64,000 bases of DNA from Hevea brasiliensis. Its lineage: Eukaryota; Streptophyta; Magnoliopsida; Malpighiales; Euphorbiaceae. The translations under genes and the position numbers were made by a program. The notes beneath the pieces were generated by a model, which saw nothing but the letters and a program-made list of their open reading frames with translations, searched no databases and was not told the origin of the DNA. Positions 54,541-64,000 of the stretch are shown in pieces (the first letter of the stretch is position 1; each line of letters starts with the position of its first letter). Location of the stretch: assembly GCF_030052815.1 (NCBI RefSeq), contig NC_079496.1, positions 71,785,652 to 71,849,651 of the forward strand. The letters are read 5' to 3'.

Positions 54541-56811
54541 GATTTAGCCATATTTTTCACTAGCTTCCTTTACAAAAACTGCTCTACACCCCTTGGGCAG
54601 TAGATAGGTAGCAAGAAGACCAAGTTTTGGAGAGATTTTGAAGAGTTTCCAAAGTGGTAAGTTTGTGTTTTTGGTTAGTGCTTCATTAAAGTTAGTAAGA
54701 ATGTTATGGGTACTTGAATTGTGGAAAGAATTTTGGAGTTTGATGTCCTAAGGGAGCTGTTTATTTTTGGCAGCCATGGAAACTCCTTGAGGACAATTTA
54801 TTCTTGCTTGTAAATGGTAGATTAAAGGGTTGATTAAATGTTTATGTGTGTAGGAATTAATTTGGGTGATATATACTTAGTATATGTGAATGTGTACTTG
54901 AATTTGGAAGCTTGGAAATTAATGGACTGTAATGTATGAATCGGCAGCTCGGTTTGGTGAACCATAAAGATGTTATTTCATGTTTGGTTTATGGAATATT
55001 AATGTTGAATTGTGATAGTTGTTATGGCAGCTTGGGTATATGTATGATGGTGTGAGGTTGGACATGTAAATGAGCTAGGTTAGGTGATTGAATTATTGTA
55101 ATTTGAGCTTGAAAAATTCTATACTAAATTGTGCATGTTGAGTGTGATTATAAGCTGCCAAAATGACCAACAATATGTTGTGAATTGTGTTTAGGTTATG
55201 GTACAAACTAGAATTGGCATGAATGTTTAGTTTGGTAAATGTTAAAAGTGTCCTTTGATGAGTAATGAATAAAATGCAATAGGGTAGTTTATGTTATGGG
55301 CCTAGAACCTTAAGTGTGTGGCTCCAATTGGTATGAGACCAATTGGAGGTGAAACTAGGCACAAAAAGTGCCAACTTTCATGAAGGAAGCTTACCAAAAT
55401 TCTGCTTGTAAGGTAACTTGAAAAGTGACCAAATCCGGATTAGTGCAATTAAGGCCTGAAAATTTACCATTTGGGCAGTAGTTAGTGTTTAGGCCATAAC
55501 TCACTCAAAACAGGTCCAATTGATCTGAAATTTTGGCCATGAATAGTTAAGACCTATATCTACAAGTCTTATGAAGACACCAAGCCCAGAAAGAACCATA
55601 AGCAAGTCAAAAAGCTTGCACAAGTTCGGGTCCAAAAACTGGCCGAACCTAAAATGACCTAAAATGACCTAAAGTGACCAATTTTGGTACATTCTGACCA
55701 GCAATAGTAAAATGACCATAACTTGGTGTAGTAAACTCAGAATGACCTGAAATTTTGCCCTGCGTGCAATAAGACATAGATCTACAAGTTTGTAGTTTTG
55801 ACCGAAACCCGAAAGTAGAGGAAACTAGGTCATCCGGCTAGGTCAAATTAGTATACCGGGATCCGACAAATTGCAATAAAACGCAATATACATGGAAATG
55901 AATTTGGTAACATGTACCAATACTAAAAGGCTACCAATATGACATATTGGTAACATTAAAATCTAATTCACATAGAATGCATCGAGGGTCAACATCTTAG
56001 GTTGACTAAGGAAATAATAGAATTCGATAAATTAATTATTAAACCTTATTCTTAGAGACAGTTTAAATGAGTACTGAAACACTTCAAAATTGTGTTTCTC
56101 AGTCAGTGAAGACTCAGGGAAGGGGAAGGAAACACTGAGTCAGAGCCAAGAGACTGTTATCAGAGGTTTGTGCAAAACTAGTTTTTAACTGATTTTGTTT
56201 TGAATATTTCATATGATTAAATGACATGTTTTTCTTATGCATTATGTTTAACAAGCATTGGATTTAATTCAATGATTATTGAAATTATTATAGCATGTAT
56301 GACTTTAGCTTTGTGAAATGGTATTTCCACAAGTATTAAGCATTGTTATGGATTGAATAAATTATGTATTGGAAAGTTGTGATAGAACATATTTTGAATT
56401 GTGATGGTAATTTTCATGGAAAAATGTAAATTTATGATTTTGAATTGTGATGAGCATAAAAATTATTGGATATTGGAATTGAATTTGAATCAAATTATAT
56501 TGTGATTTATGCTTACTAAAAGGATTGTGCTATTATTTTATACCTCACTATAGATGCTTGACTAGGTTATTACCCGTCTCTCTCATTTGTTGAGAAGACA
56601 ATGGAGTTAGTTGTGTTTTGATTACCACAGTACGTGCACAGGCTTAGATTTTCCTCTGATTTGAGGTTAGATCTAAGTTTTTTATCGTTATAGCCCTTGC
56701 AAAAGATTTATTATTGTGATGTGTATTGTGCACGATGATTCGACCTCCCCGACCATAGGGAGTTAGAATCACTTCGAATATGGCCCTTTCAGATTAGTCT
56801 TGCATAGTTAG

Positions 56812-56962
56812 TGAGATAAAGAATGATTTTTGAGATAAAGAATGATTTTTGAGATAAAGAATGATTTTTGAAATAAAGAATGATTTTTGAGATATAGCAT
56901 GGTTTTTGAGATACAGTATGGTTTTGAGATACAACATGGTTTTTGAGATACAGAATGCTTTT
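56812..56962 (+). repeat. ~19-bp minisatellite in the Gypsy-1b 3' LTR
   Basis: About eight units of GAGATAAAGAATGATTTTT and variants. One unit more than the 5' LTR of the same element, so the array has changed since insertion. Confidence 0.88.
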
Positions 56963-57208
56963 GAATAGTAAAGAATTGTGATTTCAGTTATGATTTATGT
57001 ATAATTGATTTTGTTGGAACTACCTTAAATGGTTAGTCATGATTTGATAAATTGAATTTCCTGATCAAAGTCATTTCATACAAATGATTTACATTATTGG
57101 CAATGAATATTTTGAGTTTTGGAATTTGATGAGTATTCAGATTTCCAAATGATTTGCTGTAAATTTTGTCGATGTATAGTGTACTATGTTTTAAATTATA
57201 GTTGTTCA

Positions 57209-57252
57209 CCACTGAGTTCACCACTCAGTGATAGCTTTATATGCTGTCACAG
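57209..57252 (+). other. Tandem double hairpin in the Gypsy-1b 3' LTR
   Basis: CTGAGT/ACTCAG is followed by GTGATAGC/GCTGTCAC around TTTATAT. Compared with the 5' LTR, one C-G pair has become T-A with both arms changed. Decay of two CpG sites could also give this. Confidence 0.75.
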
Positions 57253-57846
57253 GTAAGAAGAGCATAGAGCATTGAGTAAGTTTCTTTGAAGACACATTCA
57301 GATCAGCTCCAGGTATATCATAGGTATACCCATGTACATAGGTTTTAATGTATGCATGTAATAATATGTATGTAAATTATTTGAGCAGTTGTATAAAAAC
57401 TCTTGTAAAATATTTTGGAATATAATTAAATGTTAATTATTGTAAATGTAAATTTGGGATTTCATTTATCTGAATAGTTTTGTAATATTAATTTTGAATC
57501 TTATAATCAATGAAATGTTTCTTTTATAAGGAGATTGATTTGATTATTGAGATTTGAATTATGGGTTCAAATGAAGTTATTGAAGTTGTATTTGAGAAAA
57601 CATATTGGGAGTGTGTTCTTCGCAGGTTTTGAAGAACTGTTTTCTCAAAATACAACCGGCACTTTGCCAAAATTTTAAAAAAAAAAAAATTATAATGCCA
57701 GATTTTAATCGATGACTTAAATTTCATGAAAATTGTTTTAAAATCCCTTGTAGTATATTTAATGGATTATCGGTAGGCGAAGTACGGTAATTCATTAGGT
57801 GTACTACGGGATCATGTTACATCTTACAGGGGAGTAGGGTGCGACA

Positions 57847-59180
57847 TTTATGCTCACTAAAAGGATTGTGATATTGTTTTATATCTCACTATAGATGCTT
57901 GACTAGGTTATTACTCGTCTCTCTCATTTGTTGAGAAGACAATGGAGTTAGTTGTGTTTTGATTACCATGGTACTTGCACAGGCTTAGATTCTCCTCTTA
58001 TTAGAGGTTAGATCTAAGTTTCTTTTATGTTATGCCCCTTTCGGAAGATTCATTATTGTGATGTGTACTGTGCACAATAATTCGACCTCCTCGACCATAG
58101 GGAGTTGGAATCTGATTCGACCTCCCCGACCATAGGGAGTTAGAATCACCTCGAAGATGGCCCTTTCGGATTAGTCTTGCATAGTTAGTGAGATATATAA
58201 TGGTTTTTGAGATACATAATGATTTTTTAGATACAGAATGTTTTTGAATAGTAAAGAATTATGATTTCAATTATGATTTTTGTATAATTGATTTTGTTGG
58301 AATTACCTTAAATGTTGGTTATGATTTGATAAATTGAATTCCGTGATCAAAGTCATTTTACACAAATGATTTATATTATTGGCAATGAATATTGTGAGTT
58401 TTGGAATTTGATGAATATCCAGATTTCCAAATTATTTGCTGTAATTTTTGTTAAGATATATTGTACTATGTTTTAAATTATAGTTGTGCACCACTGAGTT
58501 CACTACTCAGTGATAGCTTTGTATGCTATCGCAGGGGAAAAGAGCATAGAGCAATTGAGTAAGCTTTTTTGAAGAGATATTCAGATCAGCTCTAGGTTTA
58601 CCCATATACACAGGTTTTGATGTATGCATGTGATAATATGTAAATTATTTGAGCAGTTGTATAAAAACTCTTGTAAAATATTTTGATATGTAATTAAATG
58701 TAAATTATTGTAAATGTAAATTTGAGATTTCCTTTACCTGAATAGTTTTGTAATATTAATTTTTGAGTCTTGTAATCAATGAAATGTTTCTTTTATGATA
58801 AGGTTGGTTTGAAAATAAATTGATTTGATTATTGAGATTGAATTGTGAGATTAAATGAAGTTTATTGGAGTTGTATTTGAGAAATTATATTGGAAGTATA
58901 TTTCTTTGTAGGTTTCGAAGAACTGTTTTATTCAAAATACAGATGGCAATCCGCCAAAATTTTTACAGAAATTACTAATAATTCAAATGTGTTAGCTGTT
59001 TCACTTCAGATTTTGAAAAATTTTTATAACACCAGATTTTAATCGATGATTTAAATTTCACGAAAATTGTTTTAAAATCCCTTAAAGTATATCTAATGGG
59101 TTATCGGTAGGCAAAGTACGGTAATTCATTAGGTGTACTATGGGATCATGTTACATCTTACGGGGGAGTAGGGTGTGACA
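57847..59180 (+). repeat. Gypsy-1a 3' LTR, segment 3
   Basis: It resumes after Gypsy-1b with the duplication TTTAT and GCTCACTAAAAGG, collinear with 5579-6916. It includes the 34-bp pair (one unit with a point change), a short minisatellite and the double hairpin, and ends GGGTGTGACA at 59180. Confidence 0.94.
58491..58535 (+). other. Tandem double hairpin in the Gypsy-1a 3' LTR
   Basis: CTGAGT/ACTCAG is followed by GTGATAGC/GCTATCGC, with one G-T pair in the second stem. The loop of the first reads TCACT. Confidence 0.72.
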
Positions 59181-61159
59181 CTTTTAATATATTTTTAGAT
59201 CTACATTTGCCATTTAAGATTTTAGAGTTAATCAGATAAATTTTAAGAACCCTAGATTAGATCAAAACAAGTGCACTAACCTCTTGATGCACTGCAGTGT
59301 GTTTGGCACCTTTGGGATGCGTCTTTAGGACACCAGATGTTGTCCCTTTAGCTTGTCCACACCAAGATCATCTATGGCAGCCCTTGAACAGCTTCTAAAG
59401 TGTTTTTAATGAATTAGAAAATCAAGTTTTGCCTTTTGAGAGATTAGAGATGTAAATAGAATACTAGAAACAATTTCAAGTATTTTTAATTCAAGAGATT
59501 TTTTGCTAATCTCTTTGAATCAATGAGATATGAAGAAGAAGAGAAGGGAGAGGTCTTCAAGGTGGCGGCAGAAAGAGAAAAGCAGCAACTTGTTATGTTT
59601 TTCTTTTCATAACAACACTTATATAGCTAGGTCACCACTTAAAACCCTTACCACATGTCACCTTCTGATTGGCTCTAGGTTTAATTGACCCAATCACATT
59701 GTGCCAAGTGTCAAACCTATATTTAATCTTGACTTTGATTATCTTACATGATTAAAAGACATTTGGCAAGCTTATGTGTAGTGCCATATGTCACCATCTC
59801 ATGGTGCCACATGTTACCCTATGAAATGACCAAAATGCCCCTGTGTCTTAATTTTAAGTTTTCAACCCAAAATAATTATTTCTCTTCTTCTAATCAATTT
59901 ATCTCAAATATAAATTAATTAATTAATCTTTATTAATTAATTTCTCATTAATTAAATTCATATTTACATACTTTAAATATAAATTTAACTTATACTGTAC
60001 ATCCAATAATCTAGATTTGGTTTCAATCATGCTAGGGACTTTGCAATCTAATTGTAAACCAAACCTATTTAATTAATCAATTAAACACTTTAATTAATTA
60101 ATTAAATCATATTTACTTTGGTGATTACTTGTGTATGTGTGTGACTTACTAGGCTCATCACTAATTGGTAATGAGACATGATATCAACTCTTAATGTCAT
60201 CAAAACTCTTTCTTACCATAAATGATTTCTGTAAATCATTTTATGCACCTCATAGACCATGGTTAACACCTAGCATAGTATGCCATGGCCACCTAATCAG
60301 TAATAAGGTTTACTTTAAATGAACCTATAATCATAAGTTACCATGCATTAGAATCTCTCTGTTACAAAATCTCAATTCAAGTAGAAGTCATGGTTTATGT
60401 CAAACCCCATTTGCTATGAATATTATGCTCTCTTTTAATTCCAATTCTTAATTAAAAAGATTTTCTCATCAGAAACTCTTTTCTGATTAAATCTATCTAT
60501 CCTGGCCAGGAACTTGAAACATCAAGAATAATTAAATGAACATAGGATTTTATCTCTATTTACTTAGAGGAACATATTTCATCTTGATCAACACCTACCT
60601 CCATATATAACTAGTAGGAGCCAACACATGCCCCATATAACCATACACAGTACAAGTATGAAAGCAGTATCAAACTCAAACCACCTATATACAAGATAAT
60701 TGTGCTATCTCAGGTCTAAAGATTATATGCACTGATATGATTTATGACAATGCATTGACATGAGGAAACTCCATGTGCTTTTCATAATGTCACTGGTTCA
60801 GCCTACTTATTATGTATAAGTGCCTATCATGTTTGTTATATGGCATGAGACTCACCATTCCATCTTATTTATATCTCATATAAATAACTTAGGAACAAAC
60901 ATGAATATAATCTTACTAGATAAGTCATGTCCTTATTGTGAAGTATCCTCGATTGTGAATCTATTTATGATATTTTGTGCTAGAATACTGTCACTCATAT
61001 TCTTAACAACTTAAGAATAGAATTTCTAACAAAATATCAATGGACCTTTTCTGCTACGCATAAATATATTATGTAAACAGAAAAGTGAAAATGCCTTTTA
61101 TTAATAAAAGATGTACAAGATACATACTAAATGATATGCTCTAGGGCATACTACTAACA
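59181..61159 (-). mobile_element. Copia-C left LTR, second segment
   Basis: It resumes with CTTTTAATATATTTTTAG after Gypsy-1a and runs to ATACTACTAACA at 61159. With 2726-2861 it makes an LTR of about 2115 bp. It is visibly more diverged from the Copia-A and B LTRs than those are from each other, as expected for an older insertion. It keeps the best TATA box of all copies. Confidence 0.92.
59618..59625 (-). promoter_or_regulatory. TATA box of the Copia LTR family
   Basis: CTTATATA on the plus strand is TATATAAG on the element strand, in the context CTAGCTATATAAGTG. The younger copies read CTATTTAAG or CTAATTAAG here. This suggests the ancestral promoter box. Confidence 0.6.
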
Positions 61160-61169
61160 ATCTCCCACT
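61160..61169 (-). other. Copia-C polypurine tract
   Basis: ATCTCCCACT on the plus strand directly after the LTR, as in Copia-B. Confidence 0.9.
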
Positions 61170-61173
61170 AGCA

Positions 61174-62407
61174 CTAGAGCCATTCATTACAATATCTTAG
61201 ACCCATCTTCTCAAGATGTCAGTCTAGCTGAATCTGTGGCATAGGTTTAGTGAATGGATCAGTTGGATTTTCAGCTAATGCTATTTTCTATATGGCTACA
61301 TCGCCTTGCCCAACTATTTCTCTAATAATATGGTAGCGCATTTCTATGTGTTTGGATTTCTGGTAAGACCGGAATTCCTTAGCTTGTATGACTGCTCCAT
61401 TATTGTCGCAGTGAAGCGGAACTGCTGACTCAATGGAAGGAACTATTGCAAGTTCTGTCATGAACTTCTTTATCCAAATAGCTTTCTTTGTAGCATCTGA
61501 TGCAACAATATACTCAGCCTCAGTAGTGAAATCTGCAGTCGTGCTCTATTTGGAATTCTTTCAACTGACTGCACCTACATTACAAATGAACATATACCCA
61601 GAGGTAGACTTTCTATTATCGATATCTGATTGGAAATCATAATCAGTATAACCATCCAATTGTAATTCTCCACCTCCATAAATCAAGAATAAATCCTTAG
61701 TTCTTCCCAAGTACTTAAGGATATACTTGACAGCTATCCAGTGTTCCAAACCTGGATTGGATTGATACATGCTAGTCAAACTAACAGCATATGCAATATC
61801 TGGCCTAGTACACAACATTGTATACATCAAACTTCCAATAGCCGAAGCATATGGAATCCTGGCCATTTTATCTCTTTCTTCAGGTGTCTTTGGAGACATC
61901 TCTTTAGAAAGGTGGATACCATGTCTCACTGGTAACAATCCTCTCTTGGAATCAAGCATGTTAAACCTCTTTAACACCTTTTCCAAGTGTAGACTTTGGG
62001 ATAAAGCAGTTATTCTTTTTGCTCTATCTCTATAGATGAGAATCTCAAGAATATAGGTTGCCTCCCCTAAGTCTTTTCATGGAGAATGTATTTGACAACC
62101 ATATCTTTATAGTTGTCAACATACCTGTGTCATTACCTATCAACAGTATGTTATCCACATATAAGACAAGGAAAGTGATAGCACTGTCACTAACCTTCTT
62201 ATATACACATGGCTCATCCTCATTTTTGATAAAACCAAATGACTTAATGGCTTCATCAAAATGGATGTTTCAACTCCTCGAAGCTTGTTTCAACCCATAA
62301 ATGGATCGCTTTAGCTTGCATACCTTGGAACCATCTTGGGATTCAAAACCCTAGGTTATTCCATGAAATTTTTTTTTTTCAATGTATCCATTAAGAAAAG
62401 CTGTTTT
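61174..62407 (-). pseudogene. Copia-C pol, C-terminal part (RT and RNase H)
   Basis: The original stop is at 61174-61176. Read on the minus strand from 62407: the RT end (YELKQASRSWN-like region near 62290, VDN in place of VDD near 62150, ATYILEI) and the connection ([29 protein letters not shown] at 61945-61870). RNase H follows (LQLDGYTDYDFQSDIDNRKSTSG near 61650, with SD changed to YD, and the AEYIVASDATKKAIW region near 61500). Several frameshifts break it. At 62407 the RT is cut, inside the sequence for KTAFLNG, by another Copia LTR. The upstream domains must lie beyond the window. Confidence 0.9.
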
Positions 62408-64000
62408 TGAAGGAACGGAAGCGTGAAAAACACAAGATTATACCATTGAATTCAAAAATTTTCACCTAGGGTCACAAGCACCATGCAAGATTTATTTTTA
62501 TCTATTTGATTTCAATGATAAACAACATATTAAAACTCTTTTAATATGTTTTTGGATCTGTATTTGCCATTTAAGATTTTAAAATTAATCAGATTAATTT
62601 TAGAACCCTAAATTAAATCAAGAACGATTACACTAACCTCTTGATGTGCTGCAGCGTGTCTGCGCATTTGAGATTCGTCTTCAGGACACCAGATGTTGTC
62701 CCTCTAGCTTGTCCACACCAAGAACACCTATGGCAGCCCTTGAACAGCTTCTAAAGCCTTTTCTATTAATTAGAAATTCAAGTTCTGCCTTTTAAGAGAT
62801 TAGAGATGTAAACAGGACACTAGAAACAATTTCTAGTGTTCTTAATTCAAGAGATTGATGGCTAATCTCTTTGAATTGATGAGAGATGAAGAGAAATAGC
62901 TGGAGAGGCTCAAAGTGGCGTGACATATGAGAGGAGAGGCTGCTGGTTGTGTTTTCTTTTCATAACCCCACTTAAATAGCTAGGTTAACACATTAAACCC
63001 TAGCCACATGTCACCTTTTGATTAGCTCTAGGTTTAAGTGACCCAATCACATTGTGCCAAGTGTCAAACCTATATTTAATCTTGATTTTAATCATCTTAC
63101 ATGATTAAAAATATTTGGCAAGCTTATGTGTTATGCCATGTGTCACCATCTCATGGTGCCACGTGTCACATTGCAAAATGACCAAAATGCCCTGTCTTAA
63201 TTTTGAGTTCTTAACCCAAAATAATTATTTTCTTCTTCTAATTAATTTATATCAAATATAAATTAATTAATTAATCTCTATTAATTAATTTCTCATCAAT
63301 TAAATTCATATTTAAACACTTTAAATACAAATTTAATTTATACTACACATCCAATAATCTATATTTGGTTTCAAGTCATGCTAGGGACTTTGCAATTTTA
63401 TTGCTAACCAAATCTATTTAATTAATCAATTAAACTCTTTTATTTATTAATTAAATCATATTTAAATAGGTGATAACTTGTGTATGTGTGTGACTTACTA
63501 GGCTCATCACTAATTGGCAATGAGACATGATATCAACTCTTAATATCATCAGCACTCTTTCTTACCATAAATGATTTCTCTAAATCATTTTATGAACCTC
63601 ATAGACCATGGTTAACACCTAGCATAGCATGCCATGGCCACCCAATTAGTAATAAGATTTACCTTAAATGAACCTATAATCATATGTTACCATGCACTAG
63701 AATCTCTCTACAAAATCCCAACTCAAGCCGAGTCATGGTTTATGTCAAACTCCATTTGCTATGAATATTATGTTCTCTTTTAATTCCAGTTCTTGATTAA
63801 AAGATTTTTCTCATCGAAACTCTTTTCTCAATAAATCTATCTGTCTGCCAGAACTTGAAACATCAAGAACAATTAAATGAACATAGGATTTTATCTCTAT
63901 TTACTTAGAGGAACAGATTCCTTCTTGATCAACACCTACCTCCATATATAACTAGCAGGAGCCAACACATGCCCATATACCCATACATAGTACAAGTATG
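62408..64000 (-). mobile_element. Copia-E LTR, cut by the window end
   Basis: It starts TGAAGGAACGGAAGCG and is collinear with 7501-9093, the Copia-B LTR, with few differences. The left flank GTTTT (62403-62407) is the candidate target duplication. It is inserted in the RT of Copia-C in the same orientation. Whether a full element follows cannot be seen. Confidence 0.92.

Larger units (their letters stand above)
36732..57846 (+). mobile_element. Gypsy-1b: second copy, nested in the LTR of the first
   Basis: It is flanked by TTTAT (36727-36731 and 57847-57851). Without Copia-A it is about 11.1 kb: 5' LTR 4056 bp, interior 2959 bp, 3' LTR about 4087 bp. It is inserted in the same orientation in the 3' LTR of its relative Gypsy-1a. 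Its first bases are TATAACAC, so the usual TG end has decayed to TA. LTR divergence is about 6-7% over ~260 bases (hand count). The interior lacks capsid, RT and RNase H, as in Gypsy-1a. Confidence 0.94.
54541..57846 (+). repeat. Gypsy-1b 3' LTR, segment 2
   Basis: It resumes after Copia-A with AGCCATATTTTTCAC, collinear with 37518-40787. It holds the repeat modules, one 34-bp unit (near 56738), the expanded minisatellite, the double hairpin and the end GGGTGCGACA. Confidence 0.94.
2862..59180 (+). mobile_element. Gypsy-1a: outer nested Ty3/gypsy element
   Basis: The element starts TGTAACACCCC at 2862 and ends GGGTGTGACA at 59180, flanked by CTTTT on both sides. Its own sequence is about 10.7 kb (5' LTR 2862-6916, interior about 2.9 kb, 3' LTR in three pieces), but it spans 56 kb because four elements are inserted in it: Copia-B, Gypsy-2, a Gypsy-3 solo LTR and Gypsy-1b. 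The interior keeps a shortened gag, a protease trace and integrase with chromodomain, and has no RT or RNase H. The same reduced structure is present in Gypsy-1b, so the family was already non-autonomous when it moved. The LTR pair differs by roughly 7% over the first ~185 bases (hand count). Confidence 0.92.

Overview
This 64 kb window is plant nuclear DNA made up entirely of long-terminal-repeat (LTR) retrotransposons inserted into one another. I see no host gene, rRNA or tRNA gene. The plant assignment rests on several points: Ty1/copia polyproteins of the plant type (UBN2-like gag, protease, integrase, YVDD reverse transcriptase, RNase H); Ty3/gypsy chromovirus polyproteins with C-terminal chromodomains that look like the Tekay/Del lineage; primer sites matching plant initiator tRNA-Met; AT-rich LTRs; and 5-bp target-site duplications (TSDs). 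A eudicot is likely. Euphorbiaceae is possible, but I cannot prove it from sequence alone.

The layout is a Russian doll that can be solved from TSDs. The host sequence is Copia-D, a minus-strand remnant (675-2725) cut on its left by a Gypsy-3 LTR (1-674). Copia-C (minus) is inserted in the Copia-D integrase at 2726; its left LTR is 2726-2861 plus 59181-61159 and its interior is 61160-62407. A further Copia LTR (Copia-E, 62408 to the window end) interrupts Copia-C. Gypsy-1a (plus, 2862-59180, TSD CTTTT) sits inside the Copia-C LTR and holds everything else. Inside Gypsy-1a are Copia-B (minus, 7501-17064, TSD GTATT), Gypsy-2 (minus, 17169-29009, TSD CACAG/CACAA), a Gypsy-3 solo LTR (31876-34982, TSD TGATG) and Gypsy-1b (plus, 36732-57846, TSD TTTAT). 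Copia-A (plus, 44533-54540, TSD GATTT) lies inside the 3' LTR of Gypsy-1b. Hand-counted divergence between the LTRs of each element (about 2% Copia-B, 4% Copia-A, 5-7% for the gypsies) agrees with this order.

Every polyprotein is broken by stops or frameshifts, so no element here looks autonomous. Gypsy-2 keeps the full chromovirus domain order (gag, protease, RT, RNase H, integrase, chromodomain). Gypsy-1a and 1b share a reduced interior of about 3 kb between LTRs of about 4.05 kb: the capsid part of gag and the RT/RNase H are gone, and two integrase segments are joined head to tail. This looks like a non-autonomous, LARD-like family that was mobilised in trans. The Copia family has unusually long LTRs (about 2.1 kb) and a leader of about 1.78 kb carrying a ten-unit repeat array.

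The most interesting signals are structural. They are a tandem double hairpin shared by three gypsy families with paired arm changes, a stem just upstream of the gypsy polypurine tract with an invariant stem and variable loop, the mosaic integrase interior of Gypsy-1, and the Copia leader arrays.
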